Positions 40,980 to 52,683 of a stretch of 64,000 nt of DNA are shown here, piece by piece; within the stretch, counting starts at the first letter, position 1; the number at the start of each line of letters is the position of its first letter. Both the position numbers and the translations under genes were made by a program. Origin of the DNA: Algoriphagus aestuariicola (GTDB lineage: Bacteria; Bacteroidota; Bacteroidia; Cytophagales; Cyclobacteriaceae). The DNA lies in contig NZ_JAFKCW010000004.1 in NCBI RefSeq assembly GCF_017254835.1, forward strand, positions 587,266-651,265. Reading direction: 5' to 3'. The notes under the pieces are model-generated. The model was not told the DNA's origin. It searched no databases and saw nothing but the letters and a program-made list of their open reading frames with translations.

Positions 40980-41532
40980 TCCAAGAATGAAAGAAAAGTA
41001 CCTGAACGATATCGTTCCGGCTTTGAAAGAAAAATTCCAGTATTCTTCTGTCATGCAGGTACCTGCTTTGACTAAGATCGTCCTTAACAAAGGGATCGGT
41101 GCCGCGGTAGCTGACAAAAAGTTGGTAGACCAAGGCGTGGAAGAGCTGTCTTTGATCACTGGCCAAAAAGCTGTGGCTACCAAGTCCAAGATTGCAGTTT
41201 CCAACTTTAAGTTGAGAGAAGGCATGCCTATCGGTGCTAAAGTGACCTTGAGAGGCGAGAAGATGTACGAATTCCTTGATCGTTTGATGACCGTAGCGTT
41301 GCCACGTGTTCGTGACTTCAAAGGAATCTCTGACAAAGGCTTCGACGGAAGAGGTAACTATACCCTCGGCGTTACTGAGCAGATCATCTTCCCTGAGATC
41401 TCTATCGAAAAGGTAAACAGAATCTCCGGTATGGATATCACTTTTGTGACTTCTGCCAAGACAGACGAAGAAAGCTTCACCTTGTTGAAGGCTTTCGGAA
41501 TGCCATTCGTTAACAAAAACAAAGAAGAATAA
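40972..41532 (+). CDS. rplE: 50S ribosomal protein L5
   Basis: This 186-residue central-protuberance protein that contacts 5S rRNA begins with [18 protein letters not shown] and has [25 protein letters not shown] in the middle. Its start overlaps rplX by 8 bases, suggesting coupled translation. Confidence 0.98.
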   Translation: MANPRMKEKYLNDIVPALKEKFQYSSVMQVPALTKIVLNKGIGAAVADKKLVDQGVEELSLITGQKAVATKSKIAVSNFKLREGMPIGAKVTLRGEKMYEFLDRLMTVALPRVRDFKGISDKGFDGRGNYTLGVTEQIIFPEISIEKVNRISGMDITFVTSAKTDEESFTLLKAFGMPFVNKNKEE

Positions 41533-41534
41533 TC

Positions 41535-41804
41535 ATGGCAAAAGAATCCATCAAAGCTCGTGAGAGAAAAAGAGAGCGTCTGGTAGCCAAGTATGCCAAG
41601 AAGAGAGCCGAGCTGAAAGCTGCTGGTGACTACGAAGCACTTGACAAATTGCCAAAGAATGCTTCCCCCGTAAGACTTCACAACCGTTGCAAGCTGACCG
41701 GTAGACCTAAGGGCTACATGAGGAAGTTTGGTATCAACAGGGTTACCTTTAGAGAGATGGCCTCAGCAGGCAAGATCCCTGGAGTGACCAAGTCTAGCTG
41801 GTAA
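41535..41804 (+). CDS. rpsN: 30S ribosomal protein S14 (zinc-free long form)
   Basis: This 89-residue protein is the long form of S14, with [29 protein letters not shown]. The CxxC...CxxC zinc site of the short form is absent. It is the last gene before an internal promoter. Confidence 0.97.
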   Translation: MAKESIKARERKRERLVAKYAKKRAELKAAGDYEALDKLPKNASPVRLHNRCKLTGRPKGYMRKFGINRVTFREMASAGKIPGVTKSSW

Positions 41805-41818
41805 AAAAACGACAGTAG

Positions 41819-41849
41819 TTTTTATTCTAAAAATCAATTCGTAACTTTG
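41819..41849 (+). promoter_or_regulatory. internal promoter before rpsH
   Basis: A perfect -7 box TAACTTTG (41842-41849) lies in the 81-bp rpsN-rpsH gap; the -33 position 19 bases upstream reads TTTT rather than TTTG. Downstream bases CCCAAAATGGG could form a small hairpin in the leader. It would let rpsH to rplQ be expressed separately. Confidence 0.55.
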
Positions 41850-41885
41850 CACGCCCAAAATGGGTGGAGCTAGACTATAAATATC

Positions 41886-42281
41886 ATGACTGATCCAATA
41901 GCTGATTATCTGACCAGGTTGAGAAACGCCATCAAGGCTTCTCACCGAATCGTTGAGATACCTGCTTCTAACATCAAGAAGGAGATCACTAAAGTACTGC
42001 ACGACAAAGGGTACATCCAGAACTATAAGTTTGAGCAAAATGGCCCGCAAGGGACTATCAAGATCGCTTTGAAGTTCAATCCTACTACCAAGCAGAACGC
42101 TATCGTGAGCCTTGAGAGAGTTAGTACTCCAGGTTTGAGAAAATATGCCAAGCATGATGAGCTCCCTAGAGTCATCAACGGTCTGGGCATTGCAATCGTA
42201 TCCACCTCCAAAGGTGTGATGACTGACAAAGAAGCCCGTACCGAAGGTATCGGTGGCGAAGTACTTTGCTACGTATATTAA
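41886..42281 (+). CDS. rpsH: 30S ribosomal protein S8
   Basis: This 131-residue protein binds 16S rRNA helix 21. It begins DPIADYLTRLRNAIKASHR and ends with GLGIAIVSTSKGVMTDKEAR and GGEVLCYVY. S8 is an autorepressor in enterobacteria; any control site here is not identified. Confidence 0.98.
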   Translation: MTDPIADYLTRLRNAIKASHRIVEIPASNIKKEITKVLHDKGYIQNYKFEQNGPQGTIKIALKFNPTTKQNAIVSLERVSTPGLRKYAKHDELPRVINGLGIAIVSTSKGVMTDKEARTEGIGGEVLCYVY

Positions 42282-42290
42282 TTTACTATC

Positions 42291-42848
42291 ATGTCTAGAA
42301 TAGGTAAAAAACCAATAAATCTACCCAGCGGTGTTACTGTAGACGTGTCAGCTCATGGAACTGTCACTGTTAAAGGTCCAAAGGGTACACTGACTCAGGA
42401 TGTGAATCCCGATATTCAGGTGAAGGTAGAAGGCAACGACATCGTTGTCACTAGACCTACCGAGTCCAAGAGACACAAGTCTATGCATGGACTGTACAGA
42501 GCATTGATCAACAACATGGTGATCGGTGTATCTACAGGCTACAAGAAAGACTTGGAATTGGTCGGTGTAGGTTACAAGGCTTCCAATCAGGGCCAGGTGC
42601 TTGAGCTTAGCTTAGGCTATTCTCACAGCATTTTCATGGCATTGCCTAGCGAGATTTCCCTTAAGACGGAGACTCCAAAAGGTAAAAACCCGGTGATTAC
42701 TTTGGAAGGAATCGACAAGGAGTTGATCGGCCAAATCGCTGCGAAAATCAAATCCCTGCGTAAGGTTGAACCTTACAAAGGAAAAGGTGTGCGCTTCGTT
42801 GGTGAGCAAGTTAGACGTAAGGCTGGTAAAACTGCCGGTAAAAAATAA
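42291..42848 (+). CDS. rplF: 50S ribosomal protein L6
   Basis: This 185-residue protein begins MSRIGKKPINLPSGVTV with VTVKGPKGTL, and has the second-domain signature around KSLRKVEPYKGKGVRFVGEQ. Confidence 0.98.
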   Translation: MSRIGKKPINLPSGVTVDVSAHGTVTVKGPKGTLTQDVNPDIQVKVEGNDIVVTRPTESKRHKSMHGLYRALINNMVIGVSTGYKKDLELVGVGYKASNQGQVLELSLGYSHSIFMALPSEISLKTETPKGKNPVITLEGIDKELIGQIAAKIKSLRKVEPYKGKGVRFVGEQVRRKAGKTAGKK

Positions 42849-42854
42849 TAGGTT

Positions 42855-43205
42855 ATGGCATTTAATAAGAATTCCAGAAGACTTAGAATCAAGCAGGGTA
42901 TCCGCAGAAAGATCTCCGGTACCGATTCCAGACCTCGTTTGTCAGTATTCAAGAGCAATACCGGCATCTATGCGCAATTGGTGGACGACCTTAAAGGTCA
43001 GACCCTGGCTCAGGCCTCTTCCAAAGAGCTTGGCGCCAAAGCCAATACCAACGTGGGAGTTTCCAAAGAAGTAGGCAAGAAACTTGCCGAAAGAGCCATA
43101 GCAAATGGCGTATCTGAAGTAGTTTTCGACAGAAACGGCTACTTGTATCATGGTAATGTAAAAGCTTTGGCAGACGGCGCCAGAGAAGGAGGCCTTAAAT
43201 TCTAA
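42855..43205 (+). CDS. rplR: 50S ribosomal protein L18
   Basis: This 116-residue 5S rRNA-binding protein has [25 protein letters not shown] and ends with the conserved [26 protein letters not shown]. Confidence 0.98.
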   Translation: MAFNKNSRRLRIKQGIRRKISGTDSRPRLSVFKSNTGIYAQLVDDLKGQTLAQASSKELGAKANTNVGVSKEVGKKLAERAIANGVSEVVFDRNGYLYHGNVKALADGAREGGLKF

Positions 43206-43210
43206 TCGTT

Positions 43211-43729
43211 ATGTCTCAAGTAAGAAGAAAACCCATTAGGGCTACAGATACAGAATTGAAAGAGAAAGTAGTAGCTATCAACCGAGTAGCCAAAGTGGTA
43301 AAAGGTGGTAGAAGATTCTCCTTCTCAGCAATCGTAGTAGTAGGTGATGGCCAGGGTGTAGTAGGTTACGGATTGGGTAAAGCCAACGAAGTGACTGATG
43401 CGATCACCAAAGGCATCGAAGACGCAAAGAAAAACCTGGTGAAAGTACCGGTTTTGAAAGGCACTATTCCACACGAACAAATTGGTAAATTTGGTGGAGG
43501 ATTTGTGTTGATCAAGCCAGCAGCGGCAGGTACCGGTGTTATCGCCGGTGGTGCGATGCGTGCAGTATTGGAATCAGCCGGCGTTACCGACGTATTGGCG
43601 AAATCCAAAGGATCTTCCAACCCACACAATGTGGTGAAGGCAACCATCGATGCGCTAGTTCAGCTAAGAGATGCAATCGCTGTATCACAGCAGCGTGGTG
43701 TGAAAATGGCTAAAGTCTTTAACGGATAA
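43211..43729 (+). CDS. rpsE: 30S ribosomal protein S5
   Basis: This 172-residue protein has the N-terminal dsRNA-binding-like domain ([19 protein letters not shown], then [15 protein letters not shown]) and the C-terminal [24 protein letters not shown]. It lies between rplR and rpmD as usual. Confidence 0.98.
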   Translation: MSQVRRKPIRATDTELKEKVVAINRVAKVVKGGRRFSFSAIVVVGDGQGVVGYGLGKANEVTDAITKGIEDAKKNLVKVPVLKGTIPHEQIGKFGGGFVLIKPAAAGTGVIAGGAMRAVLESAGVTDVLAKSKGSSNPHNVVKATIDALVQLRDAIAVSQQRGVKMAKVFNG

Positions 43730-43734
43730 TCATC

Positions 43735-43914
43735 ATGGCGAAGATCAAGATCACACAGGTAAAAAGTACGATTGACAGACCAAAGGATCAGAAAGCAACA
43801 ATCACTGCTTTGGGCCTCGGTCGTATCAGCAAATCTGTCGTAGTGGAAAACACTCCACAGATTGCAGGAATGGTAAATAAAGTGAATCACCTTGTAAAAG
43901 TGGAGGAAGCTTAA
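43735..43914 (+). CDS. rpmD: 50S ribosomal protein L30
   Basis: This is a 59-residue small gene between rpsE and rplO. The translation begins [20 protein letters not shown] and continues with [20 protein letters not shown] and [14 protein letters not shown], all typical of L30. It starts 5 bases after rpsE and ends 2 bases before rplO. Confidence 0.97.
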   Translation: MAKIKITQVKSTIDRPKDQKATITALGLGRISKSVVVENTPQIAGMVNKVNHLVKVEEA

Positions 43915-43916
43915 TT

Positions 43917-44363
43917 ATGAAACTATATACATTAACTCCAAACGAAGGATCTACCAAAAACCGAAAAAGAATCGGTCGCGGTACCGGATCTGGTAGAGGT
44001 GGAACTTCCACAAGAGGTCATAAGGGAGCCAAGTCACGCTCTGGATACAAGTCCAAGATCGGTTTTGAAGGTGGTCAGATGCCACTTCAAAGAAGAGTTC
44101 CTAAATTTGGATTCAAATCCATCAACAAGGTTGAGTTCAAACCGGTAAATTTGGATACATTGCAGGCCCTTTCCGAGCAATACTCTCTTACGGCGATCAA
44201 TCTGGAAGCTTTGGTTTCCCATGGTATCGCTTCTAAGAATGACAAGATCAAAATCCTCGGAGGTGGTCAGTTGACAGCCAAATTAGACGTGACTGCCCAT
44301 CAGTTTTCCGCTTCGGCTGTTGAAGCTATAGAGAAACTAGGCGGTACTGTAAACAAGATTTAA
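43917..44363 (+). CDS. rplO: 50S ribosomal protein L15
   Basis: This 148-residue protein has the Gly/Arg-rich N-terminal extension (GRGTGSGRGGTSTRGHKGAKSRSG) that threads into 23S rRNA and a C-terminal domain ending FSASAVEAIEKLGGTV. secY follows after 4 bases. Confidence 0.98.
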   Translation: MKLYTLTPNEGSTKNRKRIGRGTGSGRGGTSTRGHKGAKSRSGYKSKIGFEGGQMPLQRRVPKFGFKSINKVEFKPVNLDTLQALSEQYSLTAINLEALVSHGIASKNDKIKILGGGQLTAKLDVTAHQFSASAVEAIEKLGGTVNKI

Positions 44364-44367
44364 GTAA

Positions 44368-45687
44368 ATGAAAAAGTTTATTTCGACAGTAAAGAACATC
44401 TTCTCAATCGAAGATCTGAGAATCAGGATCCTGAATACCATCGGATTTCTCATCATCTTCAGATTAGGGTCATTCATCGTTCTTCCCGGTGTGGATCCCT
44501 CCAAGCTGGGCGGGACTCCCGAAGGGATTTTCGGATTGATTGATACCTTCCTTGGAGGCGCTTTTAGCAATGCCTCCATCTTCGGTCTTGGGATCATGCC
44601 TTACATTTCTGCATCCATTGTGCTGCAGCTTCTCACTGTCGGAGTACCCTATTTTCAAAAAATGCAAAAAGAGGGTGAGTCCGGTAGAAAACGAATCAAC
44701 CAGATCACTCGCGTATTAACCATTGCTATCACCGTGGCCCAAGGTATCGGGTACGTAAGTGCCACGATCCTTCCTACCGGTGCGGTGATGGTTAGTACCT
44801 CTCTTTTCATGTTCAGTTCCTTGGTTTTGCTTTCAGCCGGTACCATGTTCTGCATGTGGCTGGGTGAAAAGATCACTGAGAAGGGCATCGGGAATGGTAT
44901 TTCCATGTTGATCATGATTGGTATCATCTCCAGATTCCCAGGAGCATTGATTGCCGAAGGCGTTGAAAAGGGCTCTTCAGGCATGCTCTTGTTGATCATT
45001 GAAGCTGTTGTCTTGTTCTTTGTGGTTGTTGGTGTGATTGCACTGACAGAAGCTACGAGAAGGATCCCGGTTCAATATGCTAAGCAAGTAGTAGGTGGTA
45101 AGGTGTACGGCGGTCAGCGCCAGTATATCCCAATTAAGGTGAATGCTTCTGGTGTAATGCCAATCATCTTTGCCCAGTCTTTGATGTTTGTGCCTGCTTT
45201 GATCGCTCAGATTTGGGCTGGGGAGAGTGACATTGCAAACTATATCGGTACCACTTTCAGTGATTTCACATCTTGGCAGTACAACCTCTTGTTTGCTTCT
45301 TTGATCATTATCTTTACCTTCTTCTACACAGCGATTACGGTAAATCCAGAACAGATAGCTGAAGACATGAAGCGGAACGGTGGTTTTGTACCAGGTATCA
45401 AGCCAGGCGCGCCTACTGCCGATTTCATCGATGGGATCATTTCTAAAATCACTCTTCCTGGTTCGGTTTTACTTGCTGCAGTGGCGATTTTGCCCGCTTT
45501 GGCAATCATCGCCGGGGTAGGTGGAGAGTTTGCCCAATTCTATGGTGGAACCTCCCTGTTGATCATGGTCGGTGTGATCATGGATACTTTGAGACAGATC
45601 GAGAGCTACCTGTTGATGAGACACTACGAGGGAATGATGAAAAGCGGTAATATGAAGAACAATCCTTCTAATTACCAAGTAGCTTAA
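44368..45687 (+). CDS. secY: preprotein translocase channel SecY
   Basis: This 439-residue inner-membrane protein with about ten spans forms the Sec channel with the SecE encoded at 20178. It has FGLGIMPYISASIVLQLL in the second span region, GIGNGISMLIMIGI, the cytosolic loop with EATRRIPVQYAKQ, and RNGGFVPGIKPGAPTADFI before the last spans. Confidence 0.98.
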   Translation: MKKFISTVKNIFSIEDLRIRILNTIGFLIIFRLGSFIVLPGVDPSKLGGTPEGIFGLIDTFLGGAFSNASIFGLGIMPYISASIVLQLLTVGVPYFQKMQKEGESGRKRINQITRVLTIAITVAQGIGYVSATILPTGAVMVSTSLFMFSSLVLLSAGTMFCMWLGEKITEKGIGNGISMLIMIGIISRFPGALIAEGVEKGSSGMLLLIIEAVVLFFVVVGVIALTEATRRIPVQYAKQVVGGKVYGGQRQYIPIKVNASGVMPIIFAQSLMFVPALIAQIWAGESDIANYIGTTFSDFTSWQYNLLFASLIIIFTFFYTAITVNPEQIAEDMKRNGGFVPGIKPGAPTADFIDGIISKITLPGSVLLAAVAILPALAIIAGVGGEFAQFYGGTSLLIMVGVIMDTLRQIESYLLMRHYEGMMKSGNMKNNPSNYQVA

Positions 45688-45688
45688 T

Positions 45689-46462
45689 ATGATTCAATAC
45701 AAGACTTCGGAAGAAGTTCAGTTGATTAAAGAAAGTGCTGACATACTCGGCCAAGCTCACGGAGAAGTTGCCAAGTATGTCAAAGAAGGGGTAAAGACCT
45801 CTTTTCTTGACAAGATTGCTGAAGAGTTTATAAGGGATCATAAAGCAGTGCCTTCCTTCAAAGGTTACAATGGCTTCCCTTCATCACTTTGTATCTCTGT
45901 GAACGAAGTTGTTGTCCACGGTTTTCCCAGTGATTATGAATTGAAAGATGGCGATATAATCTCAGTAGATTGTGGAGTCTTTCACCAAGGTTTTCATAGC
46001 GATTCCGCTTATACGTACCCTATCGGTGAGGTTTCCCCTTCTGTCATTGCATTATTAAAGGCCACCCGAGATTCGCTCTATCTAGGAATCGAGCAAGCCG
46101 TAGTTGGAAATCGAATCGGCGACATCGGACATACCATCCAAAAATTTGTCGAGGCTAAAGGCTACACGGTAGTCAGAGAGCTGGTCGGACATGGTTTGGG
46201 CAGGAAGTTGCATGAGGCACCCGAGGTTCCCAATTACGGAAAAAAAGGAAGTGGTCCCCTGCTCAAGGCAGGGATGGTGATTGCAATTGAGCCAATGATC
46301 AATCTGGGTACGCGAAACATCGTACAGGAGAGAGACGGGTGGACAATCCGAACTGCAGATCGGAAACCTTCAGCTCACTACGAGCATACGGTTGCAATAT
46401 TGGAGAATAAAACAGAGGTCCTGACGACCCATAAATACATAGAAGAGAATTTTAAATTCTAA
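45689..46462 (+). CDS. map: type I methionine aminopeptidase
   Basis: This 257-residue cytosolic enzyme removes N-terminal methionine from new proteins. Metal ligands are visible in order: the aspartates of VDCG and HSDSAYTY, the histidine of [12 protein letters not shown], and the glutamates of AIEPMI and HYEHTVAI. It lies between secY and infA, with 1 base on either side. Confidence 0.97.
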   Translation: MIQYKTSEEVQLIKESADILGQAHGEVAKYVKEGVKTSFLDKIAEEFIRDHKAVPSFKGYNGFPSSLCISVNEVVVHGFPSDYELKDGDIISVDCGVFHQGFHSDSAYTYPIGEVSPSVIALLKATRDSLYLGIEQAVVGNRIGDIGHTIQKFVEAKGYTVVRELVGHGLGRKLHEAPEVPNYGKKGSGPLLKAGMVIAIEPMINLGTRNIVQERDGWTIRTADRKPSAHYEHTVAILENKTEVLTTHKYIEENFKF

Positions 46463-46463
46463 A

Positions 46464-46682
46464 ATGGCCAAACAGACATCAATCGAGCAAGACGGAACCA
46501 TTATCGAGGCGTTGTCAAACGCAATGTTTAAAGTGGAACTGGAAAACGGACATCAGTTGATTGCTCATATTTCCGGTAAGATGAGGATGAATTACATCAA
46601 GATCCTTCCTGGGGATAAGGTCAAATTGGAATTGTCTCCCTATGATTTGACAAAAGGCAGAATAGTATATCGATATAAATAG
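46464..46682 (+). CDS. infA: translation initiation factor IF-1
   Basis: This 72-residue OB-fold protein reads [20 protein letters not shown], then [20 protein letters not shown] and [18 protein letters not shown], matching IF-1 along its whole length. Confidence 0.98.
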   Translation: MAKQTSIEQDGTIIEALSNAMFKVELENGHQLIAHISGKMRMNYIKILPGDKVKLELSPYDLTKGRIVYRYK

Positions 46683-46688
46683 ACTGAC

Positions 46689-46805
46689 ATGAAAGTAAAG
46701 GCATCTATTAAGAAGAGAAGTGCTGACTGTAAGGTGATCAGAAGAAAAGGAAAACTTTACGTCATCAACAAGAAAAATCCTAAGTATAAACAAAGACAAG
46801 GTTAA
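46689..46805 (+). CDS. rpmJ: 50S ribosomal protein L36 (zinc-site-less form)
   Basis: This 38-residue protein ([20 protein letters not shown], ending NPKYKQRQG) lies between infA and rpsM. In the zinc form the ligands are Cys11, Cys14, Cys27 and His33. Here they read Ser11, Cys14, Asn27 and Tyr33, so only one ligand remains and zinc binding is lost. The short gene is clear from its position and its KQRQG end. Confidence 0.97.
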   Translation: MKVKASIKKRSADCKVIRRKGKLYVINKKNPKYKQRQG

Positions 46806-46807
46806 TC

Positions 46808-47185
46808 ATGGCTAGAATTGCAGGTGTAGACATACCAGACAATAAGCGCGGCGAAATCGGACTCACCTATATCTTCGGAATAGGAAGAAGCGCCGCCAAA
46901 GCGATCCTGAGCAAGGCCGGTATCTCTTTTGACAAAAAAGCTGGAGAGTGGAATGACGAGGAGTCTACCGCGATCCGTAACATCATCGCTGAAGAATATA
47001 GAACCGAGGGTGTATTGAAGTCGGAGATCCAATTGAACATCAAGCGTCTGATGGACATCGGGTGCTATAGAGGTTTGAGACACAGAAAAGGACTTCCTGT
47101 ACGTGGTCAAGGCACTAAAAACAACGCCAGAACAAGGAAGGGTAAGAGAAAAACTGTTGCTAACAAGAAGAAGGCAACTAAATAA
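46808..47185 (+). CDS. rpsM: 30S ribosomal protein S13
   Basis: This 125-residue protein has [25 protein letters not shown] at the N-terminus and the C-terminal [25 protein letters not shown] that reaches the P-site tRNA. Confidence 0.98.
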   Translation: MARIAGVDIPDNKRGEIGLTYIFGIGRSAAKAILSKAGISFDKKAGEWNDEESTAIRNIIAEEYRTEGVLKSEIQLNIKRLMDIGCYRGLRHRKGLPVRGQGTKNNARTRKGKRKTVANKKKATK

Positions 47186-47200
47186 AACCTGATTTAGATT

Positions 47201-47599
47201 ATGGCTCAGAAAAGAAACGATAAAGCAAAAGGTAAAAAAAGAGTAGTAAAGGTAGAAGCTGTAGGTCAGGCGCACATCAGAGCCTCCTTCAACAATATCA
47301 TCATCTCTATTACCAATAATGCAGGTCAAGTGATCTCTTGGGCTTCTGCCGGTAAAATGGGCTTCAGAGGTTCTAAGAAAAATACTCCTTACGCTGCTCA
47401 GATGGCCGCCCAAAACTGTGGCCAGGTAGCATACGACTTGGGTTTGAGAAAAATCGAAGTGTTCGTAAAAGGTCCGGGTGCTGGTCGTGAATCTGCGATC
47501 AGAACATTGCAAAACGTAGGATTGGATGTGACCACGATCATCGACGTGACTCCAATGCCGCACAACGGTTGTCGTCCACCTAAGCGTAGAAGAGTTTAA
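47201..47599 (+). CDS. rpsK: 30S ribosomal protein S11
   Basis: This 132-residue platform protein has [37 protein letters not shown]-type sequence, [14 protein letters not shown], and the C-terminus [16 protein letters not shown]. Confidence 0.98.
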   Translation: MAQKRNDKAKGKKRVVKVEAVGQAHIRASFNNIIISITNNAGQVISWASAGKMGFRGSKKNTPYAAQMAAQNCGQVAYDLGLRKIEVFVKGPGAGRESAIRTLQNVGLDVTTIIDVTPMPHNGCRPPKRRRV

Positions 47600-47617
47600 T
47601 TTTAAAAAGCTAACAGA

Positions 47618-48223
47618 ATGGCAAGATATACAGGTCCTAAAGCTAAGATCTCCAGAAAATTCGGAGAAGCAATCGAAGGGCATAGCAAGGCGCTTCAAAA
47701 GAAAAACTACCCTCCAGGCCAGCACGGCCGAGGTAGAAGAAAGAAGCAGTCTGAATATGCAGTTCAGCTGGCAGAGAAGCAAAAAGCAAAATACATCTAC
47801 GGTGTCTTGGAAAGACAATTCGCTAAGATGTTTGACATCGCTTCCAGAAAGTCCGGTATCACCGGTGAAAACCTCCTGCAGCTTCTTGAAGCACGTTTGG
47901 ACAACACGGTGTACAGATTAGGAATCTCCCCGACCCGTCGTGGCGCAAGACAGCTTGTATCCCACAAGCACGTCCTGGTCAACGGAGAGGTGGTAAACAT
48001 TCCTTCATATACATTGAAGCCAGGTGACGTAGTTTCCGTAAGAGAGCGTTCTAAGTCTTTGGAAGCAATCACCAGCAGCCTCGCAGGCAAAGCAGCAAAC
48101 AGATATCCTTGGTTAGAGTGGGATAATGCTTCTTTGGCAGGCAAATTCGTCAGTGTTCCTGGTAGAGATGATATTCCTGAGAATATCAAGGAGCAGCTCA
48201 TTGTCGAACTTTACTCTAAGTAA
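47618..48223 (+). CDS. rpsD: 30S ribosomal protein S4
   Basis: This 201-residue primary 16S rRNA-binding protein begins [19 protein letters not shown]. The S4 RNA-binding domain (about 93-155) has [26 protein letters not shown] and [16 protein letters not shown]. The N-terminus lacks the zinc cysteines of some S4 proteins. Confidence 0.98.
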   Translation: MARYTGPKAKISRKFGEAIEGHSKALQKKNYPPGQHGRGRRKKQSEYAVQLAEKQKAKYIYGVLERQFAKMFDIASRKSGITGENLLQLLEARLDNTVYRLGISPTRRGARQLVSHKHVLVNGEVVNIPSYTLKPGDVVSVRERSKSLEAITSSLAGKAANRYPWLEWDNASLAGKFVSVPGRDDIPENIKEQLIVELYSK

Positions 48224-48259
48224 TTTTACTATTTTCAGCTAAAAACCAGAACGAGATAT

Positions 48260-49249
48260 ATGTCCATACTAGCATTTCAAATGCCCGAGAAAGTGGTGAT
48301 GGAAAAAGCCGATGACTTTCATGGCTTGTTCACTTTCAAACCACTCGAAAAAGGCTATGGAGTTACCATCGGTAACGCCCTGAGAAGAATATTGCTTTCT
48401 TCTCTGGAAGGATACGCCATCACTTCTATCAAAATCCCGGGAGTGGTTCACGAATTCTCAACCATCGAGGGCGTAGTGGAAGACGTGACTGATATCATTT
48501 TGAACCTGAAGCAAGTGAGATTCAAGAAAGTGCACGAAGCATTTGACGGAAAAATCACTGTGGAGATCAAAAACCAGTCTGTTTTCACCGCAGGGGACAT
48601 TGCTAAGTTCACTTCTTCCTTCGAGATCCTTAACCCAGAGTTGGTCATTTGTCACATCGACGAAACCAAAAACTTCGAGATCGAGATCACTATCGAAAAA
48701 GGAAGAGGTTATCTACCAGCTGAAGAATCCAAACCCAAAGAGCAGGTATTCGGGCAAATCGCAATCGACGCGATCTTCACTCCTATCAAGAACGTGAAGT
48801 ACAGCGTAGAAAATACCCGTGTAGAGCAGAAGACTGACTTCGAAAAACTGATCCTTGAAGTTTCTACGGATGGTTCTATCCACCCTGAGAAAGCTCTTCA
48901 GGAATCTGCCAAGATTTTGATCCAGCACTTCATGCTATTCTCCGACCAGACTATGGTCCTTGATTCTACCGGTGTAGCTGAGCCAGAGCCTATCGATGAG
49001 GAATTCCTTCACATGCGCAAGCTTCTCAAGACTTCTTTGAGCGACCTGGATCTTTCAGTCCGTGCGTTCAACTGTCTGAAGGCTGCCGACGTGAGAACTC
49101 TCGGAGATCTTGCAAGACTTGAGATTTCAGACATGATGAAATTCAGAAACTTCGGTAAGAAGTCCCTTGCTGAACTCGAGCAACTGATCCAAGAGAAAGG
49201 TCTGACCTTTGGGATGGACATTTCTAAGTACAAACTTGACGAAGAATAA
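48260..49249 (+). CDS. rpoA: DNA-directed RNA polymerase subunit alpha
   Basis: This 329-residue protein has the N-terminal assembly domain with [23 protein letters not shown], and a C-terminal domain (about 250-315) with [23 protein letters not shown] and [19 protein letters not shown]. The latter contacts DNA and regulators. Confidence 0.98.
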   Translation: MSILAFQMPEKVVMEKADDFHGLFTFKPLEKGYGVTIGNALRRILLSSLEGYAITSIKIPGVVHEFSTIEGVVEDVTDIILNLKQVRFKKVHEAFDGKITVEIKNQSVFTAGDIAKFTSSFEILNPELVICHIDETKNFEIEITIEKGRGYLPAEESKPKEQVFGQIAIDAIFTPIKNVKYSVENTRVEQKTDFEKLILEVSTDGSIHPEKALQESAKILIQHFMLFSDQTMVLDSTGVAEPEPIDEEFLHMRKLLKTSLSDLDLSVRAFNCLKAADVRTLGDLARLEISDMMKFRNFGKKSLAELEQLIQEKGLTFGMDISKYKLDEE

Positions 49250-49255
49250 TATACA

Positions 49256-49780
49256 ATGAGACACGGTAAGAAAATTAACCACCTAGGAAGAACTGCCTCC
49301 CACCGGAAGGCAATGCTTTCTAACATGGCAACTTCCCTGATTCTTCACAAGCGTATCTCCACTACGCTTGCCAAGGCAAAAGAATTGAAGAAGTTTGTTG
49401 AGCCCCTGGTGACCAGAGCTAAAGAAGATACCACACACAATAGACGTATAGCTTTCTCCTATCTGAAAAGCAAAGATGCCATCAAGGCACTTTTCGGTGA
49501 GGTGATCGAGAAAGTATCTACTCGTCCGGGAGGTTATACCAGAATCATCAAAACTGGTTTCCGTCTGGGTGACAACGCTGAGATGTGTATCATCGAGCTG
49601 GTAGATTTCAATGAATTGATGCTGAAAGACGCTAAGCCTGCTAAGAAGACCACCAGAAGATCCCGTCGAGGAACTACTGCTGCCAAGGCCGACGCTCCTG
49701 CAGCTCCCGTTGCCGAAGCCAAGACTGAAGAGCCTAGTGCTCCTGAAGCTTCCGCTGAAAGCGAAAACGAAGAAAAATAA
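49256..49780 (+). CDS. rplQ: 50S ribosomal protein L17 with C-terminal extension
   Basis: This 174-residue protein begins [21 protein letters not shown] and has [36 protein letters not shown]. About 50 extra residues follow the L17 core (E. coli L17 has 127): first a basic [10 protein letters not shown] stretch, then an Ala/Glu/Pro-rich acidic tail. It ends the ribosomal run. Confidence 0.97.
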   Translation: MRHGKKINHLGRTASHRKAMLSNMATSLILHKRISTTLAKAKELKKFVEPLVTRAKEDTTHNRRIAFSYLKSKDAIKALFGEVIEKVSTRPGGYTRIIKTGFRLGDNAEMCIIELVDFNELMLKDAKPAKKTTRRSRRGTTAAKADAPAAPVAEAKTEEPSAPEASAESENEEK

Positions 49781-49802
49781 ATTGAAGATCACTTTAAATA
49801 TC

Positions 49803-49832
49803 AAAAGGATTGGACGCCCGTTCAATCCTTTT
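49803..49832 (+). terminator. terminator after rplQ
   Basis: An AAAGGATTG / CAATCCTTT stem with a 10-base loop and a run of seven T, 22 bp after rplQ. Confidence 0.85.
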
Positions 49833-49872
49833 TTTATACCCAAACCCCTTATCCTCCTTCCCAAGAATTGGT

Positions 49873-49880
49873 TAACTTTG
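49873..49880 (+). promoter_or_regulatory. -7 promoter box for carA
   Basis: TAACTTTG, an exact -7 match, lies 16 bp before the carA ATG, implying a very short leader. No TTTG is at the -33 position. Confidence 0.45.
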
Positions 49881-49896
49881 GGCAACTTTCAAGAAA

Positions 49897-52300
<2,404 letters not shown>

Positions 52301-52322
52301 TTCGGAATCTTTCTTTTAAATG

Positions 52323-52347
52323 GACAGCCCGTCTCTGGCGGGCTGTC
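52323..52347 (+). terminator. terminator after eno
   Basis: A 9-bp stem (GACAGCCCG / CGGGCTGTC) with a 7-base loop followed by nine T, 22 bp after eno. Confidence 0.92.
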
Positions 52348-52395
52348 TTTTTTTTTGCACCATTTTTGTACCTTGAGCATGCAATACGATACGAG

Positions 52396-52683
52396 ATGAA
52401 GAAGTTTCTGAAGTACAGCAGTAATTTTTACTTTCTGGCCATTCTGTTTTTTATGTTCTGGATGCTCTTTATCGACTCCAATAATGTGATCAACCATTTC
52501 CGCCTGAGCTTAAAGCTAAACCAGTTGGAAGACCAGAAAGAGTTTTATCTGGAGAAAAAGGAAAAAATCAAGACCGAACGGGAAGAATTGATGAGTAATC
52601 CACAACTACTGGAGAAATTCGCCCGTGAGAGATACTTGATGAAGAAGCCAACTGAAGATCTCTATGTCATTGTTGAGAAGTAG
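52396..52683 (+). CDS. FtsB/DivIC-type septum formation initiator
   Basis: The ATG at 52396 gives 95 residues beginning MKKFLKYSSNFYFLAILFF; an in-frame TTG at 52366 would add ten residues and is less likely. The layout is a short cytoplasmic tail, one membrane span, and a periplasmic coiled coil (LKLNQLEDQKEFYLEKKEKIKTEREEL). The end EKFARERYLMKKPTEDLYVI is typical of FtsB/DivIC proteins of the divisome. The end overlaps the next gene by 20 bases. Confidence 0.9.
   Translation: MKKFLKYSSNFYFLAILFFMFWMLFIDSNNVINHFRLSLKLNQLEDQKEFYLEKKEKIKTEREELMSNPQLLEKFARERYLMKKPTEDLYVIVEK

Noticed and set aside
46802-47818. 338-codon open frame antisense to rpsM, rpsK and rpsD
   Set aside because: It spans three ribosomal genes and their junctions; biased codons in highly expressed genes often leave the opposite strand open.
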